A DNA stretch of 64,000 nt from Heligmosomoides polygyrus polygyrus (GCA_947396885.1 OX377205.1:64390969-64454968); one strand, 5' to 3'; shown: positions 47,986 through 59,059, counted from the first letter of the stretch. Numbers and translations are program-made. Notes: a model not told the origin generated them from the letters alone.

Positions 47986-50980
47986 GGACTTCTCCCTCAT
48001 CGTGCCTGCCGAGCGGTCGGTCTATCTCACCGCTCTTCAGCAACCTCACCGGAGATGCCCGTCGATCCAGGAAGCCGTGGAACAGCAGGATCGAGTGAGT
48101 TCCAAGCTCATTTAGACTCCAGGTAGCGACATTAAACGTCAGAAGACTAGCCACCAGAGAACGGCTGGTGGAACTGCAAGAATCGTTGAAGACAGCCTAC
48201 GTGGACGTCCTGGCGCTTACCGAACTAAGATGGAGAGGAACTGGATGCATGGACCTAAATGATTCCAGCCACAGGTTTTTTTATGTGGGGCCAGAAAATG
48301 CTCAAGAACCGTCTGGCACCGGATTTCTAGTGAGTAGCCGCCTTATACCATTCGTAGATGCATTTTCTCGAGAAAGCGACAGATTATCTTGCCTAGACCT
48401 GCGATTCGACAACCACATAGCCCGTCTAATTTCTGCATATGCACCTCCGTCTACGAGTAGCAATTCCGAGTATGATGAGGATTATTCCCTTTTCTTAGAA
48501 AAACTCGATACGGTGCTGTCTCAGTCAATCCGGAAGTGTGTTTTATGTACAGAGAGAAACTTTGGGAATACTCAAAGATCAAACGTAGTTGAAGTACACC
48601 CAGTACTTCTAGGCGACTTTAATGCAAAAATCGGATCGAAGGAAAGCTCTATCGAGAACTCTGTCGGACCTAATAGATTTGGTGACAGAAATGAAAGGGG
48701 ACAGCTTCTCATAGAGATGTGCGAGAAATTCCGAATACGAGCAGTGGCCTCCTTCTTTAAAATACGGAAAGGAAGGAAGTGGACATGGCGAGCCCCGGAT
48801 GGAAAAACGCGGAATTGTATCGGCCACATTTTTGCATGCCGACATCTTCAATTCAAGAGCTTAAGAACAGGAACTATAGAATTCGAGACGGACCATCGCT
48901 TACTCAGGGGTGTGCTTCGTTGTCCAAAATTTACAGAGAAGAAGAAAAGAAAACCACACTCTCGTTCTTGTTTTGATGCTAGTCTGTACCAAAATGGAAT
49001 CTCGACCATTTGTCCTTCTCAGTTGCATTCACCTTCCAATGGATATGATGAACATTGCCACTACATCCACAGTGCGGCGAATGCCGCAACACGCCAACAA
49101 GAGTACAGCGGTTACCTATCAGTGAACACGGTATCACTGATGAAGCATCGACAAACCCTAAAGAAAAACATTGCAACAGCGGTCGACCGTGTTAGCTACA
49201 CAGAAACATGTAAATTGCTGAGGCGAATGATAAAAGATGATATCCGCAAACACCATTGTCAACTCGTTGAGAAGGCCATTCGATCAAACCGCACTCTCAA
49301 GAGGATTAGAAATGAAGCGTCGATTGGAAGAAAGCAATTGTTCCAATTGAGGAACGAGGAGGGGTTCTTGTGCAAAACCAAAGACGAGATTAGTTCGGCG
49401 ACGAAACGCTTCTACGAGCAGCTATTCGCATCTACGGTTACTGTCACATATACTCCAATCGACACGGATATTGAATGCCCATTATTTCTGCAAGGTGAAA
49501 TAGAGGCAGCCATCAAATCCATGAAACCAGGGACAACCCCAGGACATGATCGTATTGCTACGGAGATGCTGCAGCTAGGCACAAATAGTCTTGTTCCGCT
49601 AATAACTGAATTCTTCAACCACTGCTTGTGCACTTTATCTGTGCCCGAGAAGCTGACAGATTCCGTAACCGTACTTCTACATAAGAAAGGCGACCCATTT
49701 GAGCTGAAAAACTACCGTCCAATCTCTCTCCTGTCTGTTTTATACAAACTTCTCACGAGAGTTATTCTTAAGCGACTCGAACAGGTATTGGATGCAGAAC
49801 AACCTCCTGAACAAGCTGGTTTTCGAAAAAACTACTCCACTATCAATCATCTACATGCTGTAAATCAGCTGATTGAACGATGCACCGAGTACCAAATACC
49901 TCTCTTCATAGCTTTCATTGACTACGAGAAGGCCTTTGATACAGTGGAAGTGAATGCGTTATGGACGGCTCTCCAAGAACAAGGAGCTAATCATCAGCTT
50001 ATAGAACTGCTTCGTGAAATCTATTCAAAGGCGCAGTCTGCAATTCGTCTCGGAGGAGCAGATGTTCCAATAAGAGTTTGTCGAGGAGTCCGCCAAGGTG
50101 ATACAATTTCACCAAAACTATTCACCTCTACGTTGGAGCATATTTTTCGAAAACTTACTTGGAATGGTTATGGAATATCAGTTAATGGAACTTGGCTCAC
50201 CAACCTTCGCTTTGCTGACGACGTTGTTCTAATTGCGAAAACCGAGGAAGAACTGCAAACCATGATCAACGAACTAGATCAAAACTCGCTTAGTTGTGGA
50301 TTGAAAATAAGTGCCTCAAAAACGACATCTGACACATCCATCACCCTAAGGGGAAAAGACGTCGATAATGTGAAGTCTGTCACATACCTGGGACAAGATA
50401 TCTCCCTCACTCGAGATCCCTCCAAAGAAATCACTCGAAGGATTCGTGCAGGCTGGAGCAACTTCTGTCGATATGCAAACTTTTTAACATCGAGGACGGT
50501 CGAAATGAAGTGGAAACGACACCTTTTTAATATGTGCATATTGCCGTCAATGCTGTATGGAGCCGAGACCTGGACTCTATCAAAGTTAGCCAAGGATAAA
50601 CTTGCAGCAGCACAAAGGCGCATGGAACGTCAAATGGTTGGAGTGAGTCTTCGAGATAGAAAGCGAAACGTGTGGCTGCGAGGAATTACTAAAGTCAAAG
50701 ATGTGGTTGACTGTGCCATGGTAAGAAAGTGGACTTATTGCTGGAAGATCTCTAATACTGTTGATAATAAGTGGTCTCGTCAGATTATGGAGTGGTGTCC
50801 GCCTTCCAAACGAACAGTGAGACGACCTAAATCTAGATGGCGAGATGCATTCCAGAAAGCCTTGGGAACATGCAATTGGCCAGAAGTAGCAAGAACGAAA
50901 ACGAAACGCGAATGGATCGATCTAATGAGATGCCGCATATTGTAAAATATTGAAAGGCATATAAATAAATAAATAAATAA
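47986..50980 (+). mobile_element. complete or nearly complete RTE retrotransposon
   Basis: 2995 bp between exact 11-bp duplications, ending in a (TAAA)n tail at 50961-50980. A 113-base 5' leader includes a GAGCGGT...ACCGCTC hairpin (48010-48034), but no HDV-like fold is evident. It encodes one long ORF. Inserted in a mariner transposase; the exact duplications and uninterrupted ORF mark it as the youngest large insertion here. Confidence 0.9.
48099..50945 (+). CDS. RTE endonuclease-reverse transcriptase polyprotein (948 codons)
   Basis: The frame is open from just after the TGA at 48096 to TAA at 50945; homology starts at LQVATLNVRRL, before any ATG, so the start is uncertain (first in-frame GTG at 48168). 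Endonuclease (about residues 5-270): TLNV, LTELRWRG (glutamate near 40), LLGDFNAKIG (near 171), and TDHRLL (near 263). The RNxIDHI aspartate is replaced by glycine (RNCIGHIF, near 241). RT (about 430-720): MKPGTTPGHDRI, NYRPISLLS, FIDYEKAFDTVE, GVRQGDTISPKLF, NLRFADDVVLIAKT. The C-terminus has YGAETWTLSK and RPKSRWRDAF. RT looks functional; the endonuclease probably is not, because of D to G. Single-ORF layout fits RTE. Confidence 0.88.
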   Translation, partial: VPSSFRLQVATLNVRRLATRERLVELQESLKTAYVDVLALTELRWRGTGCMDLNDSSHRFFYVGPENAQEPSGTGFLVSSRLIPFVDAFSRESDRLSCLDLRFDNHIARLISAYAPPSTSSNSEYDEDYSLFLEKLDTVLSQSIRKCVLCTERNFGNTQRSNVVEVHPVLLGDFNAKIGSKESSIENSVGPNRFGDRNERGQLLIEMCEKFRIRAVASFFKIRKGRKWTWRAPDGKTRNCIGHIFACRHLQFKSLRTGTIEFETDHRLLRGVLRCPKFTEKKKRKPHSRSCFDASLYQNGISTICPSQLHSPSNGYDEHCHYIHSAANAATRQQEYSGYLSVNTVSLMKHRQTLKKNIATAVDRVSYTETCKLLRRMIKDDIRKHHCQLVEKAIRSNRTLKRIRNEASIGRKQLFQLRNEEGFLCKTKDEISSATKRFYEQLFASTVTVTYTPIDTDIECPLFLQGEIEAAIKSMKPGTTPGHDRIATEMLQLGTNSLVPLITEFFNHCLCTLSVPEKLTDSVTVLLHKKGDPFELKNYRPISLLSVLYKLLTRVILKRLEQVLDAEQPPEQAGFRKNYSTINHLHAVNQLIERCTEYQIPLFIAFIDYEKAFDTVEVNALWTALQEQGANHQLIELLREIYSKAQSAIRLGGADVPIRVCRGVRQGDTISPKLFTSTLEHIFRKLTWNGYGISVNGTWLTNLRFADDVVLIAKTEEELQTMINELDQNSLSCGLKISASKTTSDTSITLRGKDVDNVKSVTYLGQDISLTRDPSKEITRRIRAGWSNFCRYANFLTSRTVEMKWKRHLFNMCILPSMLYGAETWTLSKLAKDKLAAAQRRMERQMVGVSLRDRKRNVWLRGITKVKDVVDCAMVRKWTYCWKISNTVDNKWSRQIMEWCPPSKRTVRRPKSRWRDAFQKALGTCNWPEVARTKTKREWIDLMRCRIL

Positions 50981-52012
50981 ATAGTTCAGCCTCGGCAGCA
51001 ACTCAGCGACGGAGGTCAAACACGTTAAGGATGTCATTGGCAAGTGCTCTTCCAACCGAATAAATTATTGGAGATGGTATCAGCAGTTCCTTTCCGCCCA
51101 GAAGTGCAACAAAGGCAAACCACTCCCAAACAAAAACAATGGGCGCCTGCGCCAATCCATTAGGTCGAATTCTTCGCCAACCACACTAGGACTGACCTCT
51201 GATCTCCACGCCTCCCAGTAAACCACCGCTTGTCGGCTCCCGTAAAGTTGAAGATCGCCAAGATCGCCTTCGTCAGCGCCTCATGCTTTGACTGAAACCC
51301 AAGTAAATCGCTGTGCTTCCCACTGCCGAGAGCTCCGACACCGGCTCACGCGAGGGTGTCTGGATCGAAACCTTATCAGCGATTAAACGGGATGCTCTAT
51401 TACAACTGCAAAGTCGGAGAGCAACAGCTGGAACGGAACGAGCTGAGAGTTCTGACATCAAAACCGGAGCTCCACCAAAAGGTCCTGCTGTTCATTTGGT
51501 GGTTGTGTAATGGTCCAGTGCACCGGAAACGGTCCCACGTAGTCAAACCATCCTCAACGCTCGCTCTTGCCAATAACTCGACCAGATGCAAAGATAAGTG
51601 GAGGAAGAATTCGATACGAGCCAATGTTTCATCCATGTGAGCAATAGCTGGCCACTTACGGCACTTCAGACACTGGAAGAAATCTAGGAATTGAGCTGGA
51701 CCAAAACCAAGCAACCACCATGCACTCCGGACATTGCGCCGTCTGACCGCCATCTAATTCTGTCAATTGATCACTTCCTCCATGGTAGGCCCTTCGCAGA
51801 ATTCGATGAGGTCACAGCGGTGGTACACGACTTCTTCAGGTCGAAACCGACAAAATTCTACAGAGATGCAATCCACTCAGTGCATGAAAAGCGAGAGAAA
51901 CTCATTGAGAATAAGATTAACTACTTCTTTTAAGTCAATATTTTATTATGGTATAATCTTGTTTTTGCTCAAACACAAATTTTGTTGCAAAATTTATTAC
52001 TCAACCTATATG

Positions 52013-52464
52013 TTAGGTTGTCCCATAAGTATCCGCTGTTTTTTTCAACGATTCACTGCGGATTTCGCCGGCGGTCTCTTGCATAGCGCTAGACAGCTTT
52101 CGAAAAAAAATGATTTGCTCTATCAGGGCGTGTATTACATTTCTTTTTCCATCCCGAGCATTGTTAATTTTTAGGTAGTTAAAATGAAAAGTGAAAAAGT
52201 GAAAAGTGGTCATCTGCGCAGTCGCTTCCCTCCGCTTAGGTTTGGAAATTTTGCGCAGTTTTTTATGGTATTTGGAAGACAATGTTGTACTACAAAAATA
52301 CGTGTCGCTCCTATTTACTCACTTGTCCTTTGTTGATTTTTAGGCCATGAAATTGGGATGTCCGAAGGAGAAGATTTATTTTTACCGACAGCTCCTGCTC
52401 TATGGTTGGGCTTTTTTGCTCGATGTTATATGTCGTTCGGGTATGTTTTGTTCAATAAGAATTT
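52013..52464 (+). mobile_element. mariner-end fragment, copy 1 (plus orientation)
   Basis: Starts TTAGGTTGTCCCATAAGTAT, a mariner terminal repeat, four bases after the end of the previous mariner. It contains TCGCCGGCGGTCTCTTGCAT, GAAAAGTGGTCATCTGCGCA and TTCTTATTGAAC-complement sequence near its end. The whole block recurs in inverse at 56996-57452. No transposase domain is recognised; a TTTTTAGGCCATGAAATT acceptor-like site lies inside. It could be the 5' part of a mariner with a spliced gene. Confidence 0.7.
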
Positions 52465-52805
52465 GTGTCGCGTTTATTGGCTCATGCTGAATTCTGTCGA
52501 ATATCAGCAAATCTCCAAAAAGAGTAAAATCATCTTCACCAACAACCAACATCATATCGCATTGTCGCACTGCTGAGCGGTCGTGTTTTTCGTTCTGCTG
52601 TTTACCCTGTTCTATTTACTTGTACACATTAACATTTTTCTTCTCGTGGACTTTCAATTGCTATTTCTAAGTTCACTATAGCTTAACTGATTAATCTTCC
52701 CATTTTCCTTCGATCCTTTTTGTAGTTCCATCTTCTGTTTTCTTTTCGTTGCTGCCAGTTCTCTACCAATCAATTCTTCTAATCCAGATAGATCAAAGGT
52801 CAAAT

Positions 52806-53403
52806 ATGGCTCCAAAAACCCATTCAACCAATGCCAGAAGGGTGACAAGGAGTTCAACGCAGCCGCAGGAGAATGAAGCAAGAGAGACATCAGAAGCACG
52901 ACAGTTTAGGCGAGAAGAGAACGATGAATTAGAAGAGATGTCCGCCGCCGAATTGCTGCGCATGGCCATGGAAATGAACAAGGACCCAGCCATTGAACGT
53001 GTTTTAAGGGCCGCAGCTCAGAGGATGCCGAGAGACCTTTCTGAAGCTACAGAGAGCGACAAACGCGGAAGAAGCATAGTTATCTGTGGATTGGAAGAGC
53101 CTGCGCCTGACATGCTTCCCTCCGAGAGGCAAAATGCGCTCGAAAGCGATGTTCCCGGGTCCTGGACGTGTTGAACATCGAATGCCGTCCATGGGAAGTC
53201 TTCAGGATGGGAAGCCTGACCCTAAACGCCCACGCCTAGTCAAGGTGGTGCTGCCTTCTCTTGCAAATGCCCGGCTTCTTCGAAGTTGTGGATTTCCTCA
53301 CTTGTTCATACGACGAAGTATGACAGCTGAGGAAAGAAAACATGACTACGAATTAAGGCAACGGGCGCGAGAGCTTAACAAGTGCAAGGCGGACAGGGAG
53401 TGA
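52806..53403 (+). pseudogene. CR1-like ORF1 (nucleic-acid-binding protein), frameshifted
   Basis: The first frame (52806-53174) begins MAPKTHSTNARRVTRSSTQP, with an acidic coiled-coil-like EENDELEEMSAAELLRM and GRSIVICGLEEPAPDMLPSE, the SIVI.GL.E.P motif of CR1-type ORF1 RNA-binding regions. A frameshift near 53150 moves to the second frame (53086-53403) with RPRLVKVVLP, NARLLRSCGFPHLFIRRSM and TAEERKHDYELRQRAREL, the conserved end (RRSLT.EER). The ATG follows a plausible leader. Not translatable in full as it stands. Confidence 0.7.
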
Positions 53404-53479
53404 GTCGTGTATCGCGGGAACTCAAGCGCACATCCGACCTTCCTAGGAGATCGGGAAACGCTTAAGCCTGCCTGGTAAT

Positions 53480-56279
53480 CACTTAAAATGCTACCTATTA
53501 AACGCCCGTAGCCTAGTTAACAAAATCGAACATTTCCATGCACTGCTTGGGAATAACAAGCCTGATATTGTGTTCGTCACATAAACTTGGCTGTCTGAGA
53601 ATATTCTTGATTCCGAACTTGTGGGTGGATTACCATACATTATCTATCGTTGTGACCCTGGGACCCGTCGCGGTGGTGGAGTTTGTTGCGTGGTAAAGGG
53701 AAACCTTAGCATTGTTCCGCGTGTTTTCGAAGTTCCTGGGAAGGCGGATGTGCTGTGTATTGATCTATTTTACCCTAGTAAAGCATCATACACTAGACTT
53801 ATAACTTTATACAGACCACCCGGCTCAACTAGAAGCGAGGATGACACTTTGATTGAGACTCTTCAAGAACTTGTGTCTACCCATACTAGTACCATCCTGC
53901 TGGGAGACTTTAACCTACAGATTGATTGGACCAATCATCAAGGGGATAACGCTATCAGTACCGCTTATTTACAATTTTTCCAGGATGCAGGCTTTAGGCA
54001 ACATGTTAATCAGCCCACGCATAAAGGAGCCATCCTCGATCTAGTTTTCAGCTCGTCTCTGATTATTTATAATTTAAATGTCCATCCGCCACTGGCTAAA
54101 TCTGATCACAATATGGTATCATTCGATTTACCCATTAGCTTTGTTGATGTAGAAGCACCTCCCGTACCTGATTTTTTAAACGTCAACTATTTGGCATTGA
54201 ATACTTACTCGTCTAAAATAAACTGGTTAATGTTATTCAACAATTATTCCTTTATAGATAATGTTTGCGAAGAATTCTGCAAAGCTCTTTATGATGCTTT
54301 TTTGGTATTCGTTTCTTTCAGGAAAGCGGGAAGTCGGTTTCTTAAATATCCGCCGCATATTCTTAACCTTTTTGAACAAAAGCAACACCTTTTCCGAAAG
54401 CTTTCTGAACCTTTAAATAATTTAGTTTATAAAAATGAATGCAGGATTCTCGATTATCACATTAAGAAATTCTTGGACAACTACGAGCGTCGCCTCTGTT
54501 CTCATAAGCTGTTTTAATACCTTTGTGGGAAGATTAAACCTAAAGCTTCTATTCCAACACTTACTGATGTTAACGGTGAAAAAGTTTTTACTGATCAAGA
54601 AAAAGCGTCTGCTCTTGCTGAGTACTTCGCTAGCGTGTATTCTCGAGAAGACGCAAACGCAGATGTTGTGATGAACGGTGAGTATACTATTAGTCACAGA
54701 ATCGGTGACATTTACTTCCATTCAACTGAGATTTCTACCATACGTAAGCGACTAAAACCATCTACCTCCGAGCCGTATGATGGTGTTCCTCAGATAGTAT
54801 ATAAAAATGCTATAGCTCACTGTCCAAGCCTCTTGCGTATTTATTCAACATTTCTCTAATGCTAGGAGAGGTTCTACAACTATGGAAAGAAGCTATTGTA
54901 ACGGCAATTCCCAAAGTGTCTGGCAGCCATTCCGTTCAGGATTTTCGCCCTATTAGCCTCATCCCGACTCCCATTAAAGTAATGGAAAAGATAATATATG
55001 GGAAACTGCTGTCTCGGTTTAGAAAATTTCACATAATTCCACAGGAGCAGCATGGCTTTTTACCAGGTGTTTCTACATCAACGAATCTAACAGATACCCT
55101 TTATGACTTTAGCCAAGCTATGAACAGTGGAAGGCTGGTGGATGCGATATACATCGATCTTTCCAAAGCTTTTGATAAGGTCTGCCATCTAAAGCTCTTA
55201 ACCAAGTTAGAACTGTTTGGAATTCAAGGAAAGCTTCTAAGCTGATTTGGATCTTATCTATTTAACAGAGGCATGACTGTCAGAGTTGGGTTGAGCACCT
55301 CTATGAGGTACACGTGCCTAAGCGGTGTTCCTCAAGGAGGTGTCTTATCGCCTCTTCTCTTCTTGATTTACACTATCGATCTTCCTCAGATTCTCCGAGC
55401 CTCCACTGACGTTAAAATAAAGTTCTACGATCTAAAGATCTATGGTGCCTATGATGTTAAAGACAGCACCTGCGTTCGCGCATCTCTTCAGAAATCCGTT
55501 GATAACTTGGTAAACTGGACTTCTGTTATGAGCATTCCTATTAACCTAGACAAGAGCGATGTAGTGTGCATTGGGGTGCTGAAACACCATTATATACCAT
55601 CAACGGTGCCATACTGAAGTCATGCGATTCAATTAAAGACCTTTGAATTGTCTTTGATAGAAGTCTTAAGTTCTCCGTTCAAGTCGATTATGCTGTCAGA
55701 AAGGCCTACTCAAGCTTATTCTGAATTCTACAAAACGTAAAGTGTTCGTATGAAAGAGTACTGCTGCGCCTGTACAAGCTACACATGTCACCTCACCTGG
55801 AATACTGCTCGCAGGTCTGGAGTCCCCATTTAAGAAAGGACATTCAAAAAATTGAAAGAGTCCGGCAGGTATTCACTCGTCTCCTCTGGTACAGATTAAC
55901 TCCCACTGCGTTCAAAAATGAAATCCCCTGTTACCATCAGAGGCTTGTCAAATTTGGGCTCAAAACACTTCAGGAGAAGCGCGCAATTTTGGATTTAGCG
56001 TTCTCATTTCGTATTCTTCGCAAGGAAATTGAGCTTTTACCTAGTAAATACTGGGTGTTTAGACCTTCCAGTGAGAGGACAGGTGGGTTCAACATCCATT
56101 ATCAGATGGTCTACAGGAAAAGGTACACTTTGATGTTCAACAACGTTTTTATCAGGTGCGCAAGATGGCTCCAGTTGCTCCCGCCTGAGGTCCTTCAATC
56201 AACCAATAGCAGCGTTTTTAAGGACAGACTTGATAAGCTTAACCTTTCTCAGTTGCTGTTTTTCACCCGTTCTCATTGA
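53480..56279 (+). pseudogene. CR1-like ORF2: endonuclease and reverse transcriptase, broken
   Basis: Endonuclease: LNARSLVNKIEHF, then VT-stop-TWLSENI at about 53580, where the catalytic glutamate codon of VTETWL has become TAA, then YRPPGSTRSEDD, ILLGDFNLQIDW and LAKSDHNMVSFDL. RT: SHSVQDFRPISLIPTPIKV, QEQHGFLPGVSTSTNL, DAIYIDLSKAFDKV (first aspartate kept), a stop at about 55243, then GVPQGGVLSPLLF. The YADD region reads KFYDLKIYGAY, with two residues missing from FADDLKIYG. The C-terminus at 55785-56279 (MSPHLEYCSQVWSPHLRKDI) is well kept. Dead, but recently so by its long open stretches (298 and 164 codons). Confidence 0.82.
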
Positions 56280-56921
56280 TTTCTTTTTTTAAGTACCATG
56301 CTTTGCATTGGGCCTCTTCACAGATGGTATCTAATTACACCACTACGGAATTGTGATTTAATATTGCTTCATTTTCCATGCTATGTCGAAGACCACTCCC
56401 TCTCGTAGCTCTTTATCATTGTCCATGTTTGGCCTCTTTTAGACGTTTGTTTGTTTGTTTGTTTGTTAATTAACACCTCCCGTTCAATGCATCTGTTCCT
56501 GAGGAAGTAGGTGGTCGTAAGCGCTACAGCTCGTTTCAAATCGTTTAGCTTTCCAAACGACACTGTTTAGTGCTGTCGCTAATACTCCACGTTTGTATGC
56601 TACTAACCGGCTTTACCCAACCTGTAGGTTCCACGTGGGACGTTGGTATACCCGTGTGCCGAAGCTTACAGGCTCCTATGCTTTGCCGAAATAAAGAAGC
56701 ACCATTGGTACTTGCTGGTCTACGCTGCAGACGTGGTTGGGTTATAGCACGATAGTTTTGCGATAAAATCTTTTGGATGTATCATTTTAAAAGCTAGCTT
56801 TGACCCCTAGCTTCCAGGAACCGTTTACGCTATTCTATTTTTTTGAGCCTGTCATCGAATGGTTTTTTTCATATGTTGTTTCTTCCCTATAATTCTTGAG
56901 CGCACTTTTATGGGTGCATGA

Positions 56922-56943
56922 AATAAATAAATAAATAAATAAA
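56922..56943 (+). repeat. (TAAA)n tail of the CR1-like element
   Basis: Five to six TAAA units mark the 3' end. Confidence 0.85.
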
Positions 56944-56995
56944 CTCCTTCTTGTTGTTCAGTTGTTTCTTTTCTATTGTCTTCTAAATGTTATGA

Positions 56996-57452
56996 AAATT
57001 CTTATTGAACAAGACATCTTCTTCCGAACGACATATAACACCAGGCATAAAGTCCAACCACAGAGCCGGAGCTGTCGGTAAAAATAAATCTTCTCCTTCG
57101 GACGTCTCAATTTGATGGCCTAAAAATCAATAAAGGACAAGTGAGCAAATAACAACAACACGTATTCTTGTAGTGTAGAACATTTTCTTCCAAACACCAT
57201 AAAAAACTGCGCACAAAATTCCAAACCTACGCGTGGAGAAGTGACTGCGCAGATAACCACTTTTCACATTCTCATTTTTCATTTTAACGACCTAAAAATT
57301 GACAACGTTCACGATGAGAAAAGAAATGCAATATACGATCTGATAGAGCAGATCGTTCTCATTCGAAAGCTGTATTGCGCTATGCAAGAGATTGCCGGCG
57401 AAATCCGCAATGAATCGTTAAAAAAAACCGCGAGGACTTACAGAACAACCTA
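56996..57452 (-). mobile_element. mariner-end fragment, copy 2 (minus orientation)
   Basis: Inverse of 52013-52464, ending AGAACAACCTAATATA, i.e. a TTAGGTTGTTCTGTAAGT terminal repeat facing outward. The copies diverge moderately and stop sharing homology at the same internal point (TTCAATAAGAATTT). Confidence 0.7.
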
Positions 57453-57459
57453 ATATAAA

Positions 57460-57860
57460 CACTAGCCGCCACGTAAACAAGCTTGTATGAAATCGTAGTT
57501 TCTAGTCGTGTGAAAGCTTTTGTTACTGGAAAATGCATCTTTGGATAGAGTTGCTGGCTCAAATGAACATTTCGAAATTTTCTGTTTTCTGACGAACGCG
57601 ATTTTCTGTTTTCTGTGAAAACTTTAAAAATTTCCGCCCATCCCTGATACAGTGACGAATTATATTTGGAGGTCGACTGTTGTTGGCTTGATTCTCTGTT
57701 GTCATCTACAGTGAAAAAGGGAATTTCTGTGGGAAAGGAAACTGATATGTGAATCAGGTGGATCTGGGATTTCGTAAACATCTTCCAAAGACGAACTGCG
57801 CTTAAGAATACGCTGTTGTCACTCATTGCCTGACCTGAATTCTTTATTAAAACGTTCTGT
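57460..57860. other. unassigned stretch
   Basis: A minus-strand frame of 218 codons (57380-58036) spans a mariner end, this stretch and a repeat; it looks accidental. Nothing else seen. Confidence 0.4.
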
Positions 57861-57864
57861 AAGC

Positions 57865-58026
57865 TGTAACAACGAAGTTTGTTGCGATCAAAACTTCTAG
57901 CGCCAGGCATCCACACCTCGTGGGACCGATCAGAACCCATCCTTATTCGGGATGAGCTGGACGCTAATATCAGCATGGATCCAGTTAAGCTGATTTTGAT
58001 CGCAACAAAACATCGTTCAACCTCGA
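57865..58026. repeat. inverted-repeat element related to the tRNA-like repeats
   Basis: TTTGTTGCGATCAAAACTTC at the left and GATTTTGATCGCAACAAAAC at the right are inverted. The interior CTAGCGCCAGGC and ATCAGCATGGATCCAGTTAA matches 38700-38715 and 38858-38880. Confidence 0.6.
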
Positions 58027-58204
58027 TACCAGCCAATTGAGCTCTAAAGAAACTGTTTTGAAAACGTTCTGTAGTTTTCCGAAACGATTGTGGCAGTATG
58101 GAATGTTGGGCTGCAAACGTTTACTTATCAGGGAAGGATCTCAGGCGTAGGTCTGAACTGAGAAATGAATAGTATTGCGAGAATCCCCACCCTTTACATA
58201 CATA

Positions 58205-58437
58205 AGTGCGCGCTGAAGTATAGGACGTGGCGAAGGGATCTCGGCATGCAAATCAGTAGCTCAGCACGGAGTGACGCTGCTTCACAGGTGCTAGGCCAGA
58301 TGTTCGACTCCGGTGCCATGCACCATTTCTGCGTTTCTTCATGACCGCTGCCTCCTTTACCAATGTGCTTCCTTCACATCTCCTACACATTTATTTCACT
58401 CTGAATAACCAAATAAGGGTCAGATTCGTGATCAACA
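58205..58437 (+). mobile_element. tRNA-derived SINE-like repeat, copy 1
   Basis: An A box TAGCTCAGCACGG at about 58256 and a B box TGTTCGACTCC at about 58299 have pol III spacing. A shared body follows (CATGACCGCTGCCTCC, TCTCCTACACATTTATTTCA) ending AGGGTCAGATTCGTGATCAA. An inverted copy is at 58828-59052, and a partial third copy at about 58685-58745 (minus). Confidence 0.6.
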
Positions 58438-58827
58438 TCCCAGATAATCCCTACAGACGACGGTTAGGCGAAAAACTTACCGTACTCCGCCGTAAGACGA
58501 AAACAGATGTTAGATTCGTGATCAATACCCCAAATAACCCCTGGGAGAGGAGAAAATCGGTGATTATGACGTCGACAGCCCTAGTCACTCGTACCTGCTG
58601 TTAGGTCACTGTTTAACATTCGCTGAAAAATCCAAAACCATGTATAACACAAAAGCTGAGAAACGTGAGTGAAGCACAGCTCACAGTAAACCCTTATTTG
58701 ACAATTTAGAGTGAGATAAATGTGTAGGAGATGTGTAGGAAGTAAGCTGATTTAGACTGCCATGGTACGGTCATGGTCACCGTTTTCGCCTAACTTTGTC
58801 CATAGTGGTTATCTGGAGTGTGTGTTG

Positions 58828-59052
58828 ATCACGAATCTGACCCTTATTGATAATTTAGAGTGAAATAAATATGTAGGAGACGTGTAAGAAGCAAATTGGT
58901 AAAGGAGGCAGCGGTCATGAAAAACCCAAAGTGCTACATAGCACGGGAGCCAAACATCTAGCGTGGCACCTGTGAAGCAGCGTCGCACCGTGCTAAGCCA
59001 CCGATTAGCATGCCGCAGATCCCTTTTGCTACGTCCCATAGATCAGCGCGCA
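58828..59052 (-). mobile_element. tRNA-derived SINE-like repeat, copy 2 (inverted)
   Basis: The minus strand repeats copy 1 with about 15 percent difference: GTGGCTTAGCACGG (A box), ATGTTTGGCTCC (decayed B box), then CATGACCGCTGCCTCCTTTA. Copies 1 and 2 could pair as a hairpin with a 390-base loop. Confidence 0.6.
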
Positions 59053-59059
59053 CGCGTGC

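Larger units (their letters stand above)
47933..51933 (+). pseudogene. mariner transposase split by an RTE insertion
   Basis: The N-terminal MTTQSEKVYDFNFI is at 47933-47974. After the RTE the same frame continues EVKHVKDVIGKCSSN and YWRWYQQFLSAQKCNKGKP, the helix-turn-helix region. Later broken frames include LTETQVNRC, SRSHVVKPSS near the second aspartate, and at 51691-51933 CTPDIAPSDRHLILS with the third aspartate (SDRH for SDYH), then DHFLHGRPFAEFDEV and KPTKFYRDAIHSV to the C-terminus. A TAG lies inside the 11-bp target duplication, and both copies carry it. The stop therefore existed before the RTE arrived, so the mariner was already dead. Confidence 0.8.
47773..52009 (+). mobile_element. 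mariner transposon containing a full RTE
   Basis: Left end TTAGGTTGAGTCAAAATTTT then GCAAC; right end GTTGCAAAATTTATTACTCA then ACCTA. These match over about 25 bases in inverse, with TA at both edges. The transposase on the plus strand starts at 47933, is interrupted by the RTE at 47986-50980, and resumes at 50992. Without the RTE the mariner is about 1.24 kb, the normal size. Confidence 0.85.
52640..56943 (+). mobile_element. CR1/Jockey-type non-LTR retrotransposon, near full length
   Basis: Plus-strand element with ORF1 (52806-53403), endonuclease (53480-54200), RT (54560-55620), C-terminal region (55785-56279), a 650-base 3' UTR, and a (TAAA)n tail at 56922-56943. It lies between the inverted mariner-end fragments. 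The 5' boundary is approximate, and no target duplication could be set. Confidence 0.75.

Noticed and set aside
47986..48098. HDV-like ribozyme at the 5' end of the intact RTE
   Set aside because: A TCACCGG loop-like word is present, but no P1/P1' or P2/P2' pairing could be found.
57380..58036. 218-codon minus-strand ORF
   Set aside because: It spans a mariner end, unrelated sequence and a TIR repeat, so it cannot be one gene.
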